Translations under genes and position numbers: made by a program
Shown: piece by piece, positions 5,035 to 6,664 of the stretch
How positions within the stretch are numbered: position 1 is the stretch's first letter
Layout: each line of letters starts with the position of its first letter
NCBI GenBank assembly: GCA_937872005.1
Contig: CALMPQ010000205.1
Location: 1 to 6,664, forward strand
Source: an uncultured Propioniciclava sp.
Lineage (GTDB): Bacteria > Actinomycetota > Actinomycetes > Propionibacteriales > Propionibacteriaceae
DNA: 6,664 nt
Direction of reading: 5' to 3'
The notes under the pieces: model-generated
What the model saw: the letters and a program-made list of their open reading frames with translations, nothing else
Told to the model about the DNA's origin: nothing
Database searches by the model: none

Positions 5035-6664
5035 CGCGCACCTCCACCCGGAAGCCCTCCTCGGCGGGGCGGGGGTCGAGCACCTCGCCGGTCAGCGCCG
5101 GGCGCTCACCACCGTCCAGAGCCTGCTGGACCGGGTCCAGCGCCGCCTGTCGCGGACGTGCCGGGAGCGACGTGCCGTCCGACCTCAGGCCGGCCAAGGC
5201 GTCGGTCGCCTCACGCAGGGCCTCCGCGGTCGAGGCGTCCGCCCCGGTGTCGGCCAGCGCGCGCAGGTAACGGTTCAACTCCTCGGCCATCAGGCCCTGG
5301 ATGCGCTCGTCGAGCCGGTCCTTGGCCTGCTTGGCGAGGCGACGGACGGCGTCCTCACCGAACACCGCCTCCAGCAGCCGCTGCGCCAGCAGGGCGGTGC
5401 CGCCGGCCACGCCGACCTCCGCCCCGGTGATGCCGCCCGTCTGGCTGAACACCACGACCATGAGCGCGACGCCGATGCCGTTCACCCCGAGGGCCAGGTA
5501 GCGGGCCGTGTTGCGCTTGGACGCCCCCACCTCCGACACGATGTCGAGCACGTCGCCCTGCCAGTCGCGGATCGCGCGGGACACGGCCGCTGCGAAGTCG
5601 GGCGAGCTGTGGGACAGGTCCTCCCGGCTGCGCTCGAGCACCTGACGCCCGGCGGCGTTCGCGGCCCAGGCGGCCTCGGCGCGCTCGGCGGCGGCGTCCC
5701 CCTCCTCGCGGACGAGGGCCTCCAGACCCGACTCGACCGCGAGCTTCACCTCGTTGGCCTGCGGGGGTTCGCCCTTGAGCGTCGACATGATCTTGTCGCG
5801 CAACCAGCCGATCTTCTGCTCCACGGCACGCATGAACTCGCCGGTGCCGACGAAGTCCTGCCAGCGCGCCAGCACCTCACCGCGCAGCAGCGTGCCATCG
5901 GCCGTCTGGACGCCGATCGTGCGGACCGCCTCGGAATAGCTCTTCTCGGCGTCGGTGCGCAGCTGCGCGAGGGCCTCGACCTGGCCGTCGACCGCGGCCG
6001 CGACACCCGGGGAGCGGGTGACCATCGACCCGATCGCCCCGTCGAGGGTCTGCAGGACGACGGCCTGCCGGCTCGCCTGGTCTGCGGCCAGCGTCGCGAG
6101 CCAGCCCCGGATCGGGGAGACGGCGGCGTCGGGGAGGAGACCCCGGGCGTCCACTTGGGTCTCGGGGACGGCGAACAGCGGCGAGTTGGCCAGACCGCGC
6201 TCGGTCATGAGTCGGCCCAGGTGGGCGGGCACCTCGCCCATGGCAGCCGGCGGCACCCGGTCCAGCACCACGGCGACGGCGGCGGCGCGATCGGCGGCCG
6301 ACCGGAGGTACTCCCACGGCACGGCGTCGGCGTAGCGGGCGGCCGAGGTGACGAACAGCCACAGGTCGGCCGCGGCCAGCAGCTGGGCGGCCAGGGCGCG
6401 GTTCTCGGCGACGACCGAGTCGATGTCGGGGGCATCCAGCAGGGCGAGGCCGTGGGGAAGGCCGGGCTCGGCGACCAACTGCAGCGTGGAAGTGTCGTGG
6501 GCCTGTTCGAAGGAGCGACCCAGCCCCGGCAGGATCCGCTCCGAGGAGAAGAACTCCAAGTCGTCGGGGTGGTGCACCAGCACCGGACTCTTGGTCGTGG
6601 GCCTGATCACACCCGGTCGGGTGACCTCACGGCCGACGAGTGAGTTCACCAGCGTCGACTTGCC
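5024..6664 (-). CDS. Membrane-anchored dynamin-like GTPase (DynA-like), first gene of the pair, N-terminus outside window
   Basis: The frame is open to the last base of the window. The visible 546 residues begin exactly with GKST of the P-loop, so roughly the first 50-70 residues are missing; the GTG at 6649 is internal. Counting from that glycine: RPTT at 21-24 (G2), LLDAPDIDS at 75-83 (G3, with D for the usual G), and VVLDRVP at 132-138 where NKxD (G4) is expected but not present. A long helical middle region includes EVLARWQDFVGTGEF (263-277), which I associate with actinobacterial dynamin-like proteins. Two hydrophobic segments (about 387-408 and 411-434) form a likely membrane hairpin, followed by a charged helical stretch (436-470) and a proline-rich, probably disordered tail. 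The layout matches the neighbouring GTPase, so the two are likely ancient paralogues acting together on the membrane. The promoter is outside the window. Family is clear; the DynA name is an inference from pairing. Confidence 0.83.
   Translation of the reverse strand, partial: GKSTLVNSLVGREVTRPGVIRPTTKSPVLVHHPDDLEFFSSERILPGLGRSFEQAHDTSTLQLVAEPGLPHGLALLDAPDIDSVVAENRALAAQLLAAADLWLFVTSAARYADAVPWEYLRSAADRAAAVAVVLDRVPPAAMGEVPAHLGRLMTERGLANSPLFAVPETQVDARGLLPDAAVSPIRGWLATLAADQASRQAVVLQTLDGAIGSMVTRSPGVAAAVDGQVEALAQLRTDAEKSYSEAVRTIGVQTADGTLLRGEVLARWQDFVGTGEFMRAVEQKIGWLRDKIMSTLKGEPPQANEVKLAVESGLEALVREEGDAAAERAEAAWAANAAGRQVLERSREDLSHSSPDFAAAVSRAIRDWQGDVLDIVSEVGASKRNTARYLALGVNGIGVALMVVVFSQTGGITGAEVGVAGGTALLAQRLLEAVFGEDAVRRLAKQAKDRLDERIQGLMAEELNRYLRALADTGADASTAEALREATDALAGLRSDGTSLPARPRQAALDPVQQALDGGERPALTGEVLDPRPAEEGFRVEVRDEA

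Noticed and set aside
4571..6643. A 690-codon open frame on the plus strand opposite both GTPase genes
   Set aside because: It runs antisense across the junction of two genes with clear GTPase motifs, has a shadow-like composition (rich in G, R, H, Q and V with no domain) and no family motif. Long antisense frames are common in high-GC DNA.
1..6664. Mobile elements, CRISPR arrays, tRNA genes or defence systems
   Set aside because: No transposase, integrase, spaced direct repeats or cloverleaf-like sequence was seen; all long stretches are covered by housekeeping-type genes of even composition.

Overview
The window looks like part of the chromosome of a high-GC actinobacterium. G+C is high, third codon positions are mostly G or C, the EttA sequence is of actinobacterial type, and two membrane-anchored dynamin-like GTPases sit beside an SSB paralogue. 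The genus cannot be fixed from the sequence. I see no mobile element, CRISPR array, tRNA or rRNA.

Layout: (1) 2-436 (+), the C-terminal end of the ABC-F translation factor EttA. (2) 437-507, a short gap almost filled by an 18-bp RNA hairpin whose 3' arm contains the ribosome binding site of the next gene. (3) 508-2133 (+), a DASS/SLC13-family dicarboxylate transporter. (4) 2141-2182, a strong GC hairpin serving as a terminator between convergent genes. (5) 2194-2715 (-), a single-stranded-DNA-binding protein paralogue without the usual C-terminal interaction tip. (6) 2716-2853, a divergent control region with one exact actinobacterial DnaA-box sequence and a second weaker one. (7) 2854-3414 (+), a cytoplasmic YceI-family lipid-binding-type protein. 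(8) 3424-5034 and 5024-6664 (-), two overlapping GTPase genes, each with a membrane hairpin near the C-terminus. The upstream one is cut by the window end inside its P-loop.

How they fit together: the two GTPases form one translationally coupled operon and resemble the paired bacterial dynamin-like proteins (DynA/DynB type) that act on membranes and, in Streptomyces, at the division septum. The SSB paralogue and EttA are neighbours in other actinobacteria too, for example the Rv2478c/Rv2477c pair of Mycobacterium tuberculosis. Here they face each other with a transporter between them. The most interesting signals are regulatory: the hairpin that should occlude the transporter's ribosome binding site, and the DnaA-box pair in the ssb/yceI control region. 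I did not find a clearly new multi-gene system. The GTPase pair with non-canonical G3/G4 motifs is the least understood protein module here.
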